From Lachnospiraceae bacterium (lineage in GTDB: Bacteria; Bacillota; Clostridia; Lachnospirales; Lachnospiraceae): a stretch of DNA of 64,000 nucleotides. Both the position numbers and the translations under genes were made by a program. The stretch spans positions 1 through 64,000 of the forward strand of contig JAILNQ010000101.1 of NCBI GenBank assembly GCA_024691425.1, read 5' to 3'. This document shows positions 56,207 through 64,000 of this stretch, piece by piece. How positions within the stretch are numbered: the stretch's first letter is position 1; each line of letters begins with the position of its first letter. Under the pieces are notes generated by a model. That model did no database searches. It had not been told where the DNA came from and saw only the letters and a list, made by a program, of their open reading frames with translations.

Positions 56207-57817
56207 ATGAGTTTCGGATTTTCATATATTGGACTGATATGGCTTTTAATGCTTCTCGTTCCCAATTTCATCTGGACGAAGAATAAGCCTGTCGATTATG
56301 AAAAATATGCCGCAAAAGAGAATAAAGTACTGCTTGCGCTTGAAAGGACAGGAGAGTTCATAGTTACGCCTGTCGCGCTTTTCTTTTCGGACTTCAATTA
56401 TAAAGGCTGGCATTTCTGGAGCCTGGTTCTTCTGGCATCATTCGTCTGCATGGTGCTCTATGAGATTTTCTGGATCAGGTATTTCAGAAGCGAGAAGACG
56501 ATGAAGGATTTCTACAGGGGACTTATCGGCATTCCGGTTGCTGGAGCGACATACCCTGTGATCGCTTTCTTCCTGCTCGGGATATATGGCGGGAACATAC
56601 TTATGCTGCTCGGCTCTATAATACTCGGAATAGGACATATCGGAATTCACCTTGATCATCATAAAGAAGTATACGGACCGAAGGAAAAGAAGAAACTTCC
56701 TATCCGGATACTGTTCGGATTCATGAAGGTTACAGCTATCGTCATTCTTACGGTCATCATAGGAGCGTTCGTGTTCTTCATTGCCTGCCGGAACATAAAA
56801 CAGTTCAGGCATGCGATTGCATATAAGGACGGCGTCAATGAACAGATATTTGTTCAGCTGAATGACCAGGAAGAGTATGTATCGATCATAGGGGAGTCTG
56901 CCGACAACCCTGTCATCATATCTCTGCACGGAGGTCCCGGCTCTCCGACGACTTTCATCGATTACTGCTGGCAGGATTATCTTACGGATGAGTATACGGT
57001 CATCAGCTGGGATGAGAGAGGGTGCGGCAGATCGTATTATCGCAATGCCGGCATCGATCCTGACAATGCGACGCTGACTTTTGAGCAGCAGCTTGCCGAC
57101 CTTGATGCGCTTGTCGATTACGCCTGCGGACGTTTCGGCAGGGAACAGGTGATCATTCTCGGACATTCATACGGCTCCATGCTCGGAAGCAGATATGCCC
57201 TGACACATCCTGAAAAAGTATCCGCTTACATCGGCGTAGGCCAGTGCGTGAATGAACGGGACTATTACGGGGAAACCTATTCATATGAGGATGCTCTCAA
57301 GACCGCAAAGGAGCGGGGAGATGATACGGCGGAGCTTGAGACCGCTTATGAGAGATTCATGTCGGACAAGAGCATTGCTAATCTTCTTCAGCTGAGGACG
57401 CTTACTGATGTTTACCATCCGCAGACCGTCACGAAAGATGTTTCGACGATGGCTGCACTGACCAGCCCGATTGCCGGCGTGGACGATATCAGGTGGTACA
57501 TGATCCAGATGAGTGCAATGTCTGGCGGAACGAGATACGAAGTGCTTGTTGAGAAGCCGCTCGGCGGATATATGATGGATTTTGATGCACTCGAACATGA
57601 AGATGCATATCAGATGCCGGTGCTTCTGCTTTCCGGCTCATGCGACTGGATCTGTCCGGTCGGACTTGTTGAGGAATACGCAGATAACATTACCGCACCT
57701 GAGGTTTCTGTCCATCTTATGGAAGGCTGCGGACATTCACCTCAGGGACAGCTGCCGGAGGAATTTGCCGGGAAAATCAAAGATTTCCTGGCTGGCTGTT
57801 ATCCAGGAAATAAGTAA
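56207..57817 (+). CDS. Membrane-anchored alpha/beta hydrolase, proline iminopeptidase-like
   Basis: A 536-residue protein. The first 200 residues hold about five to six membrane helices. The rest is an alpha/beta hydrolase with HGGPGSP (oxyanion region), WDERGCGRS, nucleophile Ser in GHSYGSMLG, Asp in GSCDWICP and His in GCGHSP. HGGPG and DxRGxGxS are typical of prolyl aminopeptidases, so peptidase activity at the membrane is plausible; the side of the membrane is not clear. GGAG is 8 nt before the ATG. A hairpin TTTCCTGG/CCAGGAAA overlaps its last codons. Confidence 0.87.
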   Translation: MSFGFSYIGLIWLLMLLVPNFIWTKNKPVDYEKYAAKENKVLLALERTGEFIVTPVALFFSDFNYKGWHFWSLVLLASFVCMVLYEIFWIRYFRSEKTMKDFYRGLIGIPVAGATYPVIAFFLLGIYGGNILMLLGSIILGIGHIGIHLDHHKEVYGPKEKKKLPIRILFGFMKVTAIVILTVIIGAFVFFIACRNIKQFRHAIAYKDGVNEQIFVQLNDQEEYVSIIGESADNPVIISLHGGPGSPTTFIDYCWQDYLTDEYTVISWDERGCGRSYYRNAGIDPDNATLTFEQQLADLDALVDYACGRFGREQVIILGHSYGSMLGSRYALTHPEKVSAYIGVGQCVNERDYYGETYSYEDALKTAKERGDDTAELETAYERFMSDKSIANLLQLRTLTDVYHPQTVTKDVSTMAALTSPIAGVDDIRWYMIQMSAMSGGTRYEVLVEKPLGGYMMDFDALEHEDAYQMPVLLLSGSCDWICPVGLVEEYADNITAPEVSVHLMEGCGHSPQGQLPEEFAGKIKDFLAGCYPGNK

Positions 57818-58302
57818 TAAATAACCAGTTGATGCAACAAAACAAATAATGGGTATTCCGATGCGATTACAAGATGTGTAAAGGATGGAACAAGCCAGTG
57901 GACAAATAACACGCAGGGCAGATGCGCTCTCTCTTCAACAATGGGTGGAGTGGAGCGTTGCGGGAGCCAAGCGTAGGTCAGCAACAGAGCTGATAAGTAA
58001 AAAGCTTTACAGTAGCAGAATATGGTAAAGCACTCCTGCAGGCATGATAGCTCTTCAGGAGTGTAATTTTTTAGCGAAAAAACACGCCTGGAAGCAAATG
58101 ATAGCTTCTGGAGTGCTTGAGGAGAAGAAAACAAGAGGGGAAAGCACATAAAAAGCACTCTATGACGCACAGAAAGCTCTAGAGAGTGCTTGGACGCTGA
58201 AAATCCGGATCGCCAAGACACTCCTACGGCGATAAGAACTCCAATAGAGTGCAGATCTTCTGAAGACGGTGGAAAACCAAAGGACCACAAGAGTCAAGAA
58301 AC
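57818..58302. other. Non-coding stretch with four related hairpins beside tRNA-Leu
   Basis: No convincing gene is seen in about 485 nt. Four imperfect inverted units begin with CACTC or CACGC and end with GAGTG: 58031-58063 (followed by TAATTTTTT, terminator-like), 58083-58115, 58153-58191 (perfect 9-bp AAGCACTCT/AGAGTGCTT) and 58219-58251. Two of them share ATGATAGCT in the loop. Spacing is 52-73 nt, so this is not a CRISPR array. Possibilities are a structured small RNA, a decayed mobile element next to a tRNA 3' end, or repeats spread by duplication. Confidence 0.55.
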
Positions 58303-58345
58303 AAAAAAGCTCAGGACCATTGATTCAACAGTTCTGAGCTTTTTT
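58303..58345. terminator. Bidirectional terminator between the hairpin region and tRNA-Leu
   Basis: A 15-bp stem, AAAAAAGCTCAGGAC with GTTCTGAGCTTTTTT and one G-U pair. It has T-runs on both strands, and stops the tRNA transcript 2 nt after its 3' end on the minus strand. Confidence 0.85.
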
Positions 58346-58347
58346 CG

Positions 58348-58432
58348 TGCGGAAGATGAGACTTGAACTCACACGAGCGCATTGCTCACAAGATCCTTAG
58401 TCTTGCTCGTCTGCCAATTCCGACACTTCCGC
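58348..58432 (-). tRNA. tRNA-Leu (anticodon AAG, reads CUU)
   Basis: An 85-nt class II tRNA read on the minus strand. The acceptor stem is GCGGAAG/CTTCCGC with discriminator A, the anticodon stem is CAAGA/TCTTG with loop CTAAGGA, and a long variable arm (GAGC...GCTC) and T-loop TTCAAGT are present. The anticodon is complementary to 58396-58398. CCA is not encoded. A strong promoter and terminator flank it. Confidence 0.93.
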
Positions 58433-58442
58433 TCAAGTTGAT

Positions 58443-58471
58443 ATAATATCAGAGTAATCGGATGTAGTCAA
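58443..58471 (-). promoter_or_regulatory. Promoter of tRNA-Leu
   Basis: On the minus strand TTGACT (58466-58471), 17-nt spacer and TATTAT (58443-58448), 10 nt before the tRNA 5' end. Confidence 0.8.
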
Positions 58472-58481
58472 CAGGAAATTA

Positions 58482-58490
58482 TGTTATAAT
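58482..58490 (+). promoter_or_regulatory. Extended -10 promoter of the small membrane protein
   Basis: TGTTATAAT with perfect TATAAT (58485-58490), 22 nt before the ATG at 58513. It lies back to back with the tRNA promoter; the two may interfere. Confidence 0.5.
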
Positions 58491-58512
58491 TCTGCCTGAA
58501 AGGATTTAGGCC

Positions 58513-58803
58513 ATGGAAATAGTAGTTCTTGTACTCGGAATAGTGGGATTCGTAATGTCCTGGGTGATAGTCGGAGCGGTTCCGGCCGCGCTGGCTCTTC
58601 TTTTCGGACCGATACGGCTTCTGATGAAGAAAAAACCGCTGAGAAAGCTTGGAAAGTTTGAGATAATCCTCGGGATCATTTTTGCCATTCTTGCGATAAT
58701 AATAAGCGTATACGTCTATTGTGCGGGGATCATGGATATTGATTTCGTCAAGATCGTTCGCGGATATATTGATGATTTTCTTCTTTTCTTCAAGCACGAG
58801 TGA
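58513..58803 (+). CDS. Small membrane protein of unknown function
   Basis: A 96-residue protein with two or three hydrophobic helices (about 2-18, 19-38 and 50-70) and a basic loop MKKKPLRKLGK between them. AAAGGA lies upstream of the ATG. It has its own extended -10 promoter. No family is recognised. Confidence 0.7.
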   Translation: MEIVVLVLGIVGFVMSWVIVGAVPAALALLFGPIRLLMKKKPLRKLGKFEIILGIIFAILAIIISVYVYCAGIMDIDFVKIVRGYIDDFLLFFKHE

Positions 58804-58846
58804 TTCAGACGGATTGATTATTTTTCCGCAAAATGTGACATTTTCC

Positions 58847-58875
58847 TTGAATATATTGTGCCAAATGACTATAAT
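58847..58875 (+). promoter_or_regulatory. Promoter of the chemoreceptor gene
   Basis: TTGAAT (58847-58852), 17-nt spacer, perfect TATAAT (58870-58875), 53 nt before the ATG. It is a housekeeping-type rather than a flagellar sigma-28-type promoter. Confidence 0.75.
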
Positions 58876-58928
58876 TACTGTTAAAAGCACGGCAGATTCC
58901 GTGAAAAAATAACAAGGAGAAGGATGTT

Positions 58929-61052
58929 ATGGCTAATAGCACTGGAAGATCAGGCGCATCAGCGCCGAAGACTTCGTCAAAGAAATCGGCGAAGACGGCA
59001 TCGAAAGGGGGAGCGAAGTCAAAACTCAACATGCGGATAACGCTTATTCTGTTCGCGCTCATTCCGCTTTTCGTATCCTCACTCATCATCGGAATAGTTC
59101 TTTACAACAAGAGCAGCAAAGAGATGAAGAACTATACGCACAATTCGCTTGTGCAGGTCGTTGATGATGTCGGTAATTCTTTTGATACGATGGTCGAAAC
59201 GAACAAAGAGATTCTTAAGGCGTACACAACCGCACCCATCATCCTGCAGGCTCTCAATGAGCCCAATAATGCGGCCGTTCAGGAAAAGGCTCAGCAGTAC
59301 ACGATCGATTATTTCAGCAGGCTGAACGGATGGGAAGGCATTTATCTTGCACAGTGGGATTCCAACGTTCTTACTCATCCCACGGCGCCGCAGATCATAG
59401 GCAAGCCGCTCCGTGAGGGAGATCCTCTGAAGCAGCTGCAGACCGCAATGGAAGGTGCGTCAGACGGCGTTTACAATACGGGTATCATGGTAAGCCCCGC
59501 AACAGGAAAGCTTATCATGTCAATGTACGCTCCGATCAATGTCAACGGCCAGAACATCGGATACGCTGGATGCGGATTCTTCGTACAGGATATTGCAGCG
59601 GCTATTTCAGATGTATCTGATCTCAAGCTCAGCAGCGCATATGTATATTTCGTTGATAAAGAAGGAACCATGCTCTATCATCCCGATGAGTCCAAGATAG
59701 GTAATCCTGTCGAGAACGCAGCAGTCAAGGGACTGGTTGCAAAGCTTGCAGCAGGTGAGCATCCTCAGCCGGACGTCGTCGAATATGAGTACAAGGGCGC
59801 AATGAAGTATGCCGGCTACTATGTAGGAGCTAATGAGCATTACATCGCAGTTCTCACCGCAGATGAGAAGGATGTTCTCGGCGGAATAAAATCACTCCAG
59901 ACTTATACGATCATCATCTGCCTCGCATGCATAATTCTTTTCGCAGTAATAGCGATGATCATAGAGAGAATAATTTCTGTTCCTCTCATCACGATCTCCA
60001 AGTCGCTCGAGAAACTCAGCACAGGTGATGTTACGACGGAGTGCAATGCAAAATCTCATATCAAGGAGACAGTCAGCATCATAAATGCTTTCCAGGATCT
60101 GAAGAAAGCGCTCACTACTTCGATGAAGTCGGTTAAGGATTCAGCGTTCGTACTCAACAATGCGATAGTCAATGTCGACGGTATGACCGGCAACAATGTT
60201 GAGTCCGTATCGCAGATCAACACGGCTATCAATGAAGTCGCACAGACATCCCAGAGTGTTGCCGAGAATGCTCAGACAATGGCTGAGAAGGCAGCCGAGC
60301 TCGGTAACGATATAGAGAAGCTCAACGATAACGTTCATAAACTTTATGATGCATCACAGACGATCAAGAATGCGAACAATGATGCAACCGACTGCATGAA
60401 GTCAGTTTATGCAGGAGCTAATGAATCCGTTGAGGCAATGGAGAACATCAACAACAAGATCGCTGAGACAAATACGGCGATAGCAGAGATCGGAACGGCC
60501 GTTCAGGCTATCGAGACGATCGCGGCGCAGACAAACCTCCTGTCACTCAACGCTTCGATAGAGGCAGCACGTGCCGGCGAGGCAGGACGCGGATTCGCGG
60601 TTGTTGCTGACGAGATCAGAAGCCTTGCAGATTCCTCGGCTCAGTCGGCTAAGGAGATCAAGCAGATCATCGAGAACGTCATCGTTCTTTCGAACGGAAC
60701 GGTTGACATCAGCAACAGAGTTTTCGATGTCATCAGCAAAGAGCAGTCCGATATCGAAATGGCACAGGATAAGTTCAACGTTCTTTCCGATTCGGTTGAG
60801 GCATCCATAACCGAGATCGATACGATCAGACAGATGACGGCTATGCTCGACAAGATCAAGGTAGAGCTTTCGAATACGACGACAGAGCTCGGTGCGATTT
60901 CCGAAGAGCTCGGTGCTTCTGCAGAAGAAGTTGCGGCATCGTGCCAGACCGTTACGAATGCATGCTCGGATACGCAGAACTCAACTGCGGAGATGCGCAA
61001 CATAAACGAGGACATGAGCGCAGCGATAGATTTCTTTAAACTGTCAGAATAA
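58929..61052 (+). CDS. Methyl-accepting chemotaxis protein with Cache sensor
   Basis: A 707-residue chemoreceptor. A basic, Ser/Lys/Ala-rich N-terminus of about 33 residues precedes helix 1 ([20 protein letters not shown]). An extracellular dCache domain follows to about 315 ([31 protein letters not shown]), then helix 2, a HAMP domain and a long cytoplasmic coiled coil with the signalling tip [20 protein letters not shown]. It would pass ligand signals to CheA/CheW, which are not in this window. It is monocistronic, with its own promoter and terminator. The ligand is unknown. Confidence 0.93.
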   Translation: MANSTGRSGASAPKTSSKKSAKTASKGGAKSKLNMRITLILFALIPLFVSSLIIGIVLYNKSSKEMKNYTHNSLVQVVDDVGNSFDTMVETNKEILKAYTTAPIILQALNEPNNAAVQEKAQQYTIDYFSRLNGWEGIYLAQWDSNVLTHPTAPQIIGKPLREGDPLKQLQTAMEGASDGVYNTGIMVSPATGKLIMSMYAPINVNGQNIGYAGCGFFVQDIAAAISDVSDLKLSSAYVYFVDKEGTMLYHPDESKIGNPVENAAVKGLVAKLAAGEHPQPDVVEYEYKGAMKYAGYYVGANEHYIAVLTADEKDVLGGIKSLQTYTIIICLACIILFAVIAMIIERIISVPLITISKSLEKLSTGDVTTECNAKSHIKETVSIINAFQDLKKALTTSMKSVKDSAFVLNNAIVNVDGMTGNNVESVSQINTAINEVAQTSQSVAENAQTMAEKAAELGNDIEKLNDNVHKLYDASQTIKNANNDATDCMKSVYAGANESVEAMENINNKIAETNTAIAEIGTAVQAIETIAAQTNLLSLNASIEAARAGEAGRGFAVVADEIRSLADSSAQSAKEIKQIIENVIVLSNGTVDISNRVFDVISKEQSDIEMAQDKFNVLSDSVEASITEIDTIRQMTAMLDKIKVELSNTTTELGAISEELGASAEEVAASCQTVTNACSDTQNSTAEMRNINEDMSAAIDFFKLSE

Positions 61053-61076
61053 GATCGGCAGCATTCAGGTTATTTC

Positions 61077-61112
61077 AGCTCTGCCTGCATCAGATGATGC
61101 AGGCAGAGTTTT
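61077..61112 (+). terminator. Intrinsic terminator after the chemoreceptor gene
   Basis: A perfect 13-bp stem CTCTGCCTGCATC/GATGCAGGCAGAG with loop AGAT and a following TTTTG. Confidence 0.85.
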
Positions 61113-61130
61113 GTGTAAAGGAGCAACCCT

Positions 61131-61778
61131 GTGCTTAAAGACAAGGACATCAGGGAGCCGCTTTTCTTCTTCCTTGAGGAGAAGTACGGCAAGATAAGGA
61201 TACTCGAAGAGAAGAACATAGGAAGATCACGTGCGGACGCGGTAATGATCACCGAGGATGCGATTTTCGGCATAGAGATAAAGAGCGATGCCGACACGTA
61301 TGCGCGCCTTGCACGGCAGGTTGAAGACTATGACAGATACTATGACAGGAACATCGTCGTTGTCGGAAGCAGCCACGCGCTCCACATAAGGGAGCATGTT
61401 CCGGAGCACTGGGGAGTTATCACCGTGGAGCTTGAAGGCGATGAGCATGATTTCTATGTGCTGAGAGAGCCGAAAGAGAATGCGGAAGTGACTTTCAGGA
61501 GGAAGCTTGAATTCCTCTGGCGCCCTGAACTCGTGAAGATTCAGCGGTATCATGACATGCCTGCCTATAAAGAGAAGAGCAAGTCGTTCGTCATCGACAA
61601 GATCGCGGTGCTCGCAGAGCAGGAAAAAATCGATGCTGCCGTGCTCCAGAAGGAAATATGTGAGTTGCTTTTTGAACGCGATTATAATACTATATTTGAG
61701 GAAATCAACAAGTACAGGCAGGAAGAGGGAAAGCGCAAAAGATACAGGCGCAGAGTGAGAAAGAAGAGAAGCAGATGA
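61131..61778 (+). CDS. PD-(D/E)XK nuclease-like protein (sce7726/MmcB-like)
   Basis: A 215-residue protein. RADAVMI followed by FGIEIKSDADT gives the Asp...Glu-X-Lys core of the restriction-endonuclease-like fold, and IVVVGSSHAL is a likely following strand. The C-terminus is extremely basic (KRKRYRRRVRKKRSR), suggesting nucleic-acid binding. It starts with GTG behind GGAG at an 8-nt gap. There is no partner methylase or toxin-antitoxin gene nearby. A role in DNA processing is inferred; the substrate is unknown. Confidence 0.75.
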   Translation: MLKDKDIREPLFFFLEEKYGKIRILEEKNIGRSRADAVMITEDAIFGIEIKSDADTYARLARQVEDYDRYYDRNIVVVGSSHALHIREHVPEHWGVITVELEGDEHDFYVLREPKENAEVTFRRKLEFLWRPELVKIQRYHDMPAYKEKSKSFVIDKIAVLAEQEKIDAAVLQKEICELLFERDYNTIFEEINKYRQEEGKRKRYRRRVRKKRSR

Positions 61779-61801
61779 ACGGGGAAGAGGAGAAGAGCAT
61801 A

Positions 61802-62578
61802 ATGGATAACGAGAACAGAGCAGTTTCGATCCTGAAGCCGATAATAACACTCATATGCGTTATTATTGCCGCCGCGGCGGCTGTAGCGTGCACATATATT
61901 TTCACAGGCGGTCTGGTCGAGTACAAGAAGGACAACGGCGGCGGACTTTCCGCTACGGGTTCTGCGAGCGTGGATTTCGAGGCCGACCTCATCGTATGGC
62001 GCGGAACCTATTCCGCATTCGCAGAGAACACGACCGAAGCATATTCAAGGCTCAACAGGGATGCCCGCAAGATAAAGAACTATCTTGCTGAGAAGGGCAT
62101 TGCAGAGAGCGATGTTGTTTTCTCGGCGATCGAGATATCAAAGAGATATTCATCGAATTACAATGATGCCGGCAACTATGTCGGCGATACGTTCAACGGC
62201 TATGAGCTCTATCAGACAGTGACCGTCTCCTCAGAGGACGTGGACGGGGTAGAGGAAGTTTCCCGCGGTATAACGGAGCTCATTGAGGACGGCGTTGAGT
62301 TCACATCGAATTCACCCGAGTATTACTACAAGGATCTTGACTCGCTCAAGCTCGAGCTTGTCGAGGCTGCTACCGAGAACGCTAAGCAGAGGATAGACCT
62401 AATGGCGAAGGGCAGCGGATGCACCGTAGGAAAGCTCGTATCATCTAATCTCGGCGTGTTCCAGATCACGGCGAAGAATTCCGCGGATGACGAGTACAGC
62501 TCGGGAGGAACATACAACACTTCATCGAGGCATAAGACGGCAACGATAACCGTCAAGCTTAATTATACGGTGGAGTAG
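61802..62578 (+). CDS. SIMPL-domain (DUF541) exported protein
   Basis: A 258-residue protein with one N-terminal membrane helix (IITLICVIIAAAAAVACTYIF) and an extracytoplasmic SIMPL domain (SATGSASVDFEADL, YELYQTVTV, AATENAKQRIDLMAKGSG). GAGGAG 9 nt upstream favours ATG 61802; ATG 61775 overlapping the previous gene would add nine residues. SIMPL proteins are linked to envelope stress in some bacteria, but the role here is unknown. Confidence 0.82.
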   Translation: MDNENRAVSILKPIITLICVIIAAAAAVACTYIFTGGLVEYKKDNGGGLSATGSASVDFEADLIVWRGTYSAFAENTTEAYSRLNRDARKIKNYLAEKGIAESDVVFSAIEISKRYSSNYNDAGNYVGDTFNGYELYQTVTVSSEDVDGVEEVSRGITELIEDGVEFTSNSPEYYYKDLDSLKLELVEAATENAKQRIDLMAKGSGCTVGKLVSSNLGVFQITAKNSADDEYSSGGTYNTSSRHKTATITVKLNYTVE

Positions 62579-62590
62579 GCAGGAGATAAA

Positions 62591-63469
62591 ATGAAACAGG
62601 ACTATATAATCGCAACGGCATCGACATGCGACCTTACGAGGGAATACCTCGACGAGCACAATATTCCTTTCATAAGCTATTCATACGTCATGGACGGGAA
62701 GGATTATGAGGATGACTGCCGTGAAGAAACAAGAATGGAAACGTACAGGCAGATGAGGGAAGGAAAGCTGCTCTCGACTTCCGCTATCAACATGTACACG
62801 TACAGAAAGTTTTTCGAGGGACTTTTCAGCGACGGAATTAAGCCGATAATCTTCCTCGACATGACGAGACCGCTCTCGTCATCATATAAATACTGCGAGG
62901 AAGCTATCGCTGATCTCAAGGAGGAGTATCCGGACAGCAACATCATAAATGTCGACACGCGCTGCGTTTCCGGCGGACTCGGAATGCTCGTGAAGCATGT
63001 CTGCAAGATGTACGAGAACGGCGAGCCGATGGACAAGGTGCTTGAATGGATAGAGGAGAACAAGCTGAAGATCGCGCATCGCTTCACCGTTGACGATCTG
63101 AACTATCTGAAGCGCGGCGGAAGAGTGTCGAACGCATCGGCGCTCGTCGGAACGCTCCTTTCGATCAAGCCCGTGCTCTATGTGCCCGACGAAGGTACGC
63201 TTGTTGCATCAAATAAAGTCAGAGGCCGAAAGGCTGCGCTTTCGAGCATAATCGATTCGATCAAATCTGACATCAAAGACGAGCAGCGTCCGGAGTTTCT
63301 CATAAACCATGCGGACTGTTTTGCGGATGCCGAGTACGTAAGGGACAGGATACTTGAAGCATATCCTGCGGCGAAAGTCACCATATCGGGACTCGGAGTT
63401 GTCATCGGAGCGCACTGCGGGCCGGGACTTTTCACCGTGTTCTACATGACCGATGCCAGAAGGCCGTGA
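62591..63469 (+). CDS. DegV-family (fatty-acid-binding, FakB-like) protein
   Basis: A 292-residue cytosolic protein. ASTCDLTREYL opens the fold, STSAINMYTY and TRPLSSSYK form the lipid-binding region, RGGRVSNASAL is the family motif and KPVLYVPDEGTL follows. FakB proteins present fatty acids to the FakA kinase for phospholipid synthesis; no FakA is in this window. GCAGGAGATAAA precedes the ATG. A related DegV domain is fused into the kinase at 18532. Confidence 0.9.
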   Translation: MKQDYIIATASTCDLTREYLDEHNIPFISYSYVMDGKDYEDDCREETRMETYRQMREGKLLSTSAINMYTYRKFFEGLFSDGIKPIIFLDMTRPLSSSYKYCEEAIADLKEEYPDSNIINVDTRCVSGGLGMLVKHVCKMYENGEPMDKVLEWIEENKLKIAHRFTVDDLNYLKRGGRVSNASALVGTLLSIKPVLYVPDEGTLVASNKVRGRKAALSSIIDSIKSDIKDEQRPEFLINHADCFADAEYVRDRILEAYPAAKVTISGLGVVIGAHCGPGLFTVFYMTDARRP

Positions 63470-63470
63470 C

Positions 63471-63950
63471 ATGAGGATCGACGTACTTGCGGCCGGAAAG
63501 CTGAAGGACGGATTTTACAGGGACGCTGCGGATGAATATGCGAAGCGCCTTTCCAGATACGTTAAACTGAATATTATAGAAGTGAAGGATGAGAAGACGA
63601 GCGAAGGTGCGAGCGCGCATGAGTGCGATCTCGTAAAGCAGGCTGAAGCCAAGCGCCTGCAGCGGCATGTTGCTGATGATGCCGTTCTCATCCCTCTTTG
63701 CATAGAGGGGAAGGAAATGCCGTCCGAGGAGTTTGCCGGCTTCATATCGGATCTCGAGAACCGGGGCGAAAGTCATGTTCAGTTCGTTATCGGCGGATCG
63801 CTGGGGCTCGATGAATCGCTTAAGGAAAAAGGAATGATGAAGCTTTCTTTTTCGAAGATGACATTCCCGCATCAGCTCATGCGGGTGATACTTCTCGAGC
63901 AGATCTACAGAGCGTACCGTATCAAGAACAACGAACCCTACCACAAATGA
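63471..63950 (+). CDS. rlmH: 23S rRNA pseudouridine-1915 N3-methyltransferase
   Basis: A 159-residue SPOUT-fold enzyme that methylates Psi1915 in helix 69 of 23S rRNA. Family motifs are MRIDVLAAGKLK at the start, FVIGGSLGLDE and KLSFSKMTFPHQLMRVILLE, and the C-terminal YRIKNNEPYHK. ATG 63471 gives the standard length; an earlier in-frame ATG at 63453 lies inside the DegV gene. It is one base after the DegV stop. Confidence 0.95.
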   Translation: MRIDVLAAGKLKDGFYRDAADEYAKRLSRYVKLNIIEVKDEKTSEGASAHECDLVKQAEAKRLQRHVADDAVLIPLCIEGKEMPSEEFAGFISDLENRGESHVQFVIGGSLGLDESLKEKGMMKLSFSKMTFPHQLMRVILLEQIYRAYRIKNNEPYHK

Positions 63951-64000
63951 TGAATAAGAAGATGAAAAGAACAACAGCAGCGATCGCATGCTCTGCCATA
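63950..64000 (+). CDS. Start of an unidentified gene, cut by window end
   Basis: The ATG overlaps the rlmH stop codon by one base. The first 17 codons (MNKKMKRTTAAIACSAI) look like the start of a signal peptide: basic, then Ala-rich hydrophobic. Nothing more can be said. Confidence 0.5.
   Translation, partial: MNKKMKRTTAAIACSAI

Noticed and set aside
58031-58251. CRISPR array
   Set aside because: Units are imperfect, inverted within themselves and irregularly spaced, and no cas genes are present.
57799-58290. Open frame of 163 codons on the minus strand across the gene-free stretch
   Set aside because: No ribosome site, odd composition (Leu/Phe/Cys-rich), and its apparent repeats come from the DNA hairpins. 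It also runs into the end of the hydrolase gene.
58348-58432. Integrated element with att site at tRNA-Leu
   Set aside because: No duplicated tRNA 3' end and no integrase gene in the window; kept only as one possible reading of the hairpin region.

Overview
The window looks like chromosome from an anaerobic Gram-positive bacterium of the Clostridia, most like the Lachnospiraceae. This is inferred from AGGAGG-type ribosome binding sites, a hydrogenase-type redox sensor, a DapL-type lysine route, ANTAR regulation of nitrogen genes, an NHLM-type peptide exporter and long double-glycine/InlB-repeat proteins. No species can be named from the sequence alone. Nearly all genes lie on the + strand; the exceptions are a small cysteine-rich protein and one tRNA-Leu.

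Layout. (1) 1-9.5 kb: nitrogen assimilation, with the end of a P-II gene followed by asnB, pyrG, gltB and gltD, closed by a terminator. Three of these use glutamine as an amide donor. (2) 9.6-26.7 kb: from a good sigma-A-type promoter to the next clear terminator, a block with three hybrid histidine kinases that end in HPt domains, a fourth hybrid kinase without HPt, an orphan amino-acid-binding lipoprotein, an AGCS-type sodium/amino-acid symporter, a glutamine synthetase homologue with altered active-site residues, an ANTAR antiterminator and dapL. One kinase carries a complete [FeFe]-hydrogenase sensor module and another a DegV domain. (3) 26.7-31.9 kb: amino-sugar supply, with glmM (in frame with an N-terminal helix-turn-helix domain, behind a 38-bp palindrome), a stand-alone GlmU-type acetyltransferase, nagB and glmS. 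(4) 31.9-40.5 kb: purC and purB, running into an F-type ATP synthase operon (atpB-E-F-A-G-D-C) that has no atpH; the C-terminal half of delta is fused to the front of alpha. (5) 40.6-46.7 kb: a 2053-residue secreted papain-like protease with InlB-type repeats. (6) 47-52.3 kb: a minimal NHLM/C39 export locus with a very short membrane-fusion protein, two ABC exporters and an 83-residue double-glycine peptide, with no modification enzyme. (7) 52.3-64 kb: an SDR oxidoreductase, membrane proteins, a canonical glutamine synthetase, a membrane-anchored alpha/beta hydrolase, a non-coding stretch of four related hairpins next to tRNA-Leu(AAG), a chemoreceptor, a PD-(D/E)XK-like protein, a SIMPL protein, a DegV protein and rlmH.

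The first 26 kb reads as one nitrogen programme. P-II and GOGAT/AsnB/PyrG set glutamine supply and use. The kinase array, binding protein, symporter, GS homologue and ANTAR protein look like sensing and uptake. The glm operon then uses glutamine for the cell wall. The strongest candidates for undescribed biology are the multi-kinase phosphorelay with hydrogenase and DegV sensors, the GS-like protein beside the ANTAR regulator, the HTH-GlmM fusion with its palindromic operator, the delta-alpha ATP synthase fusion, and the minimal peptide-export locus.
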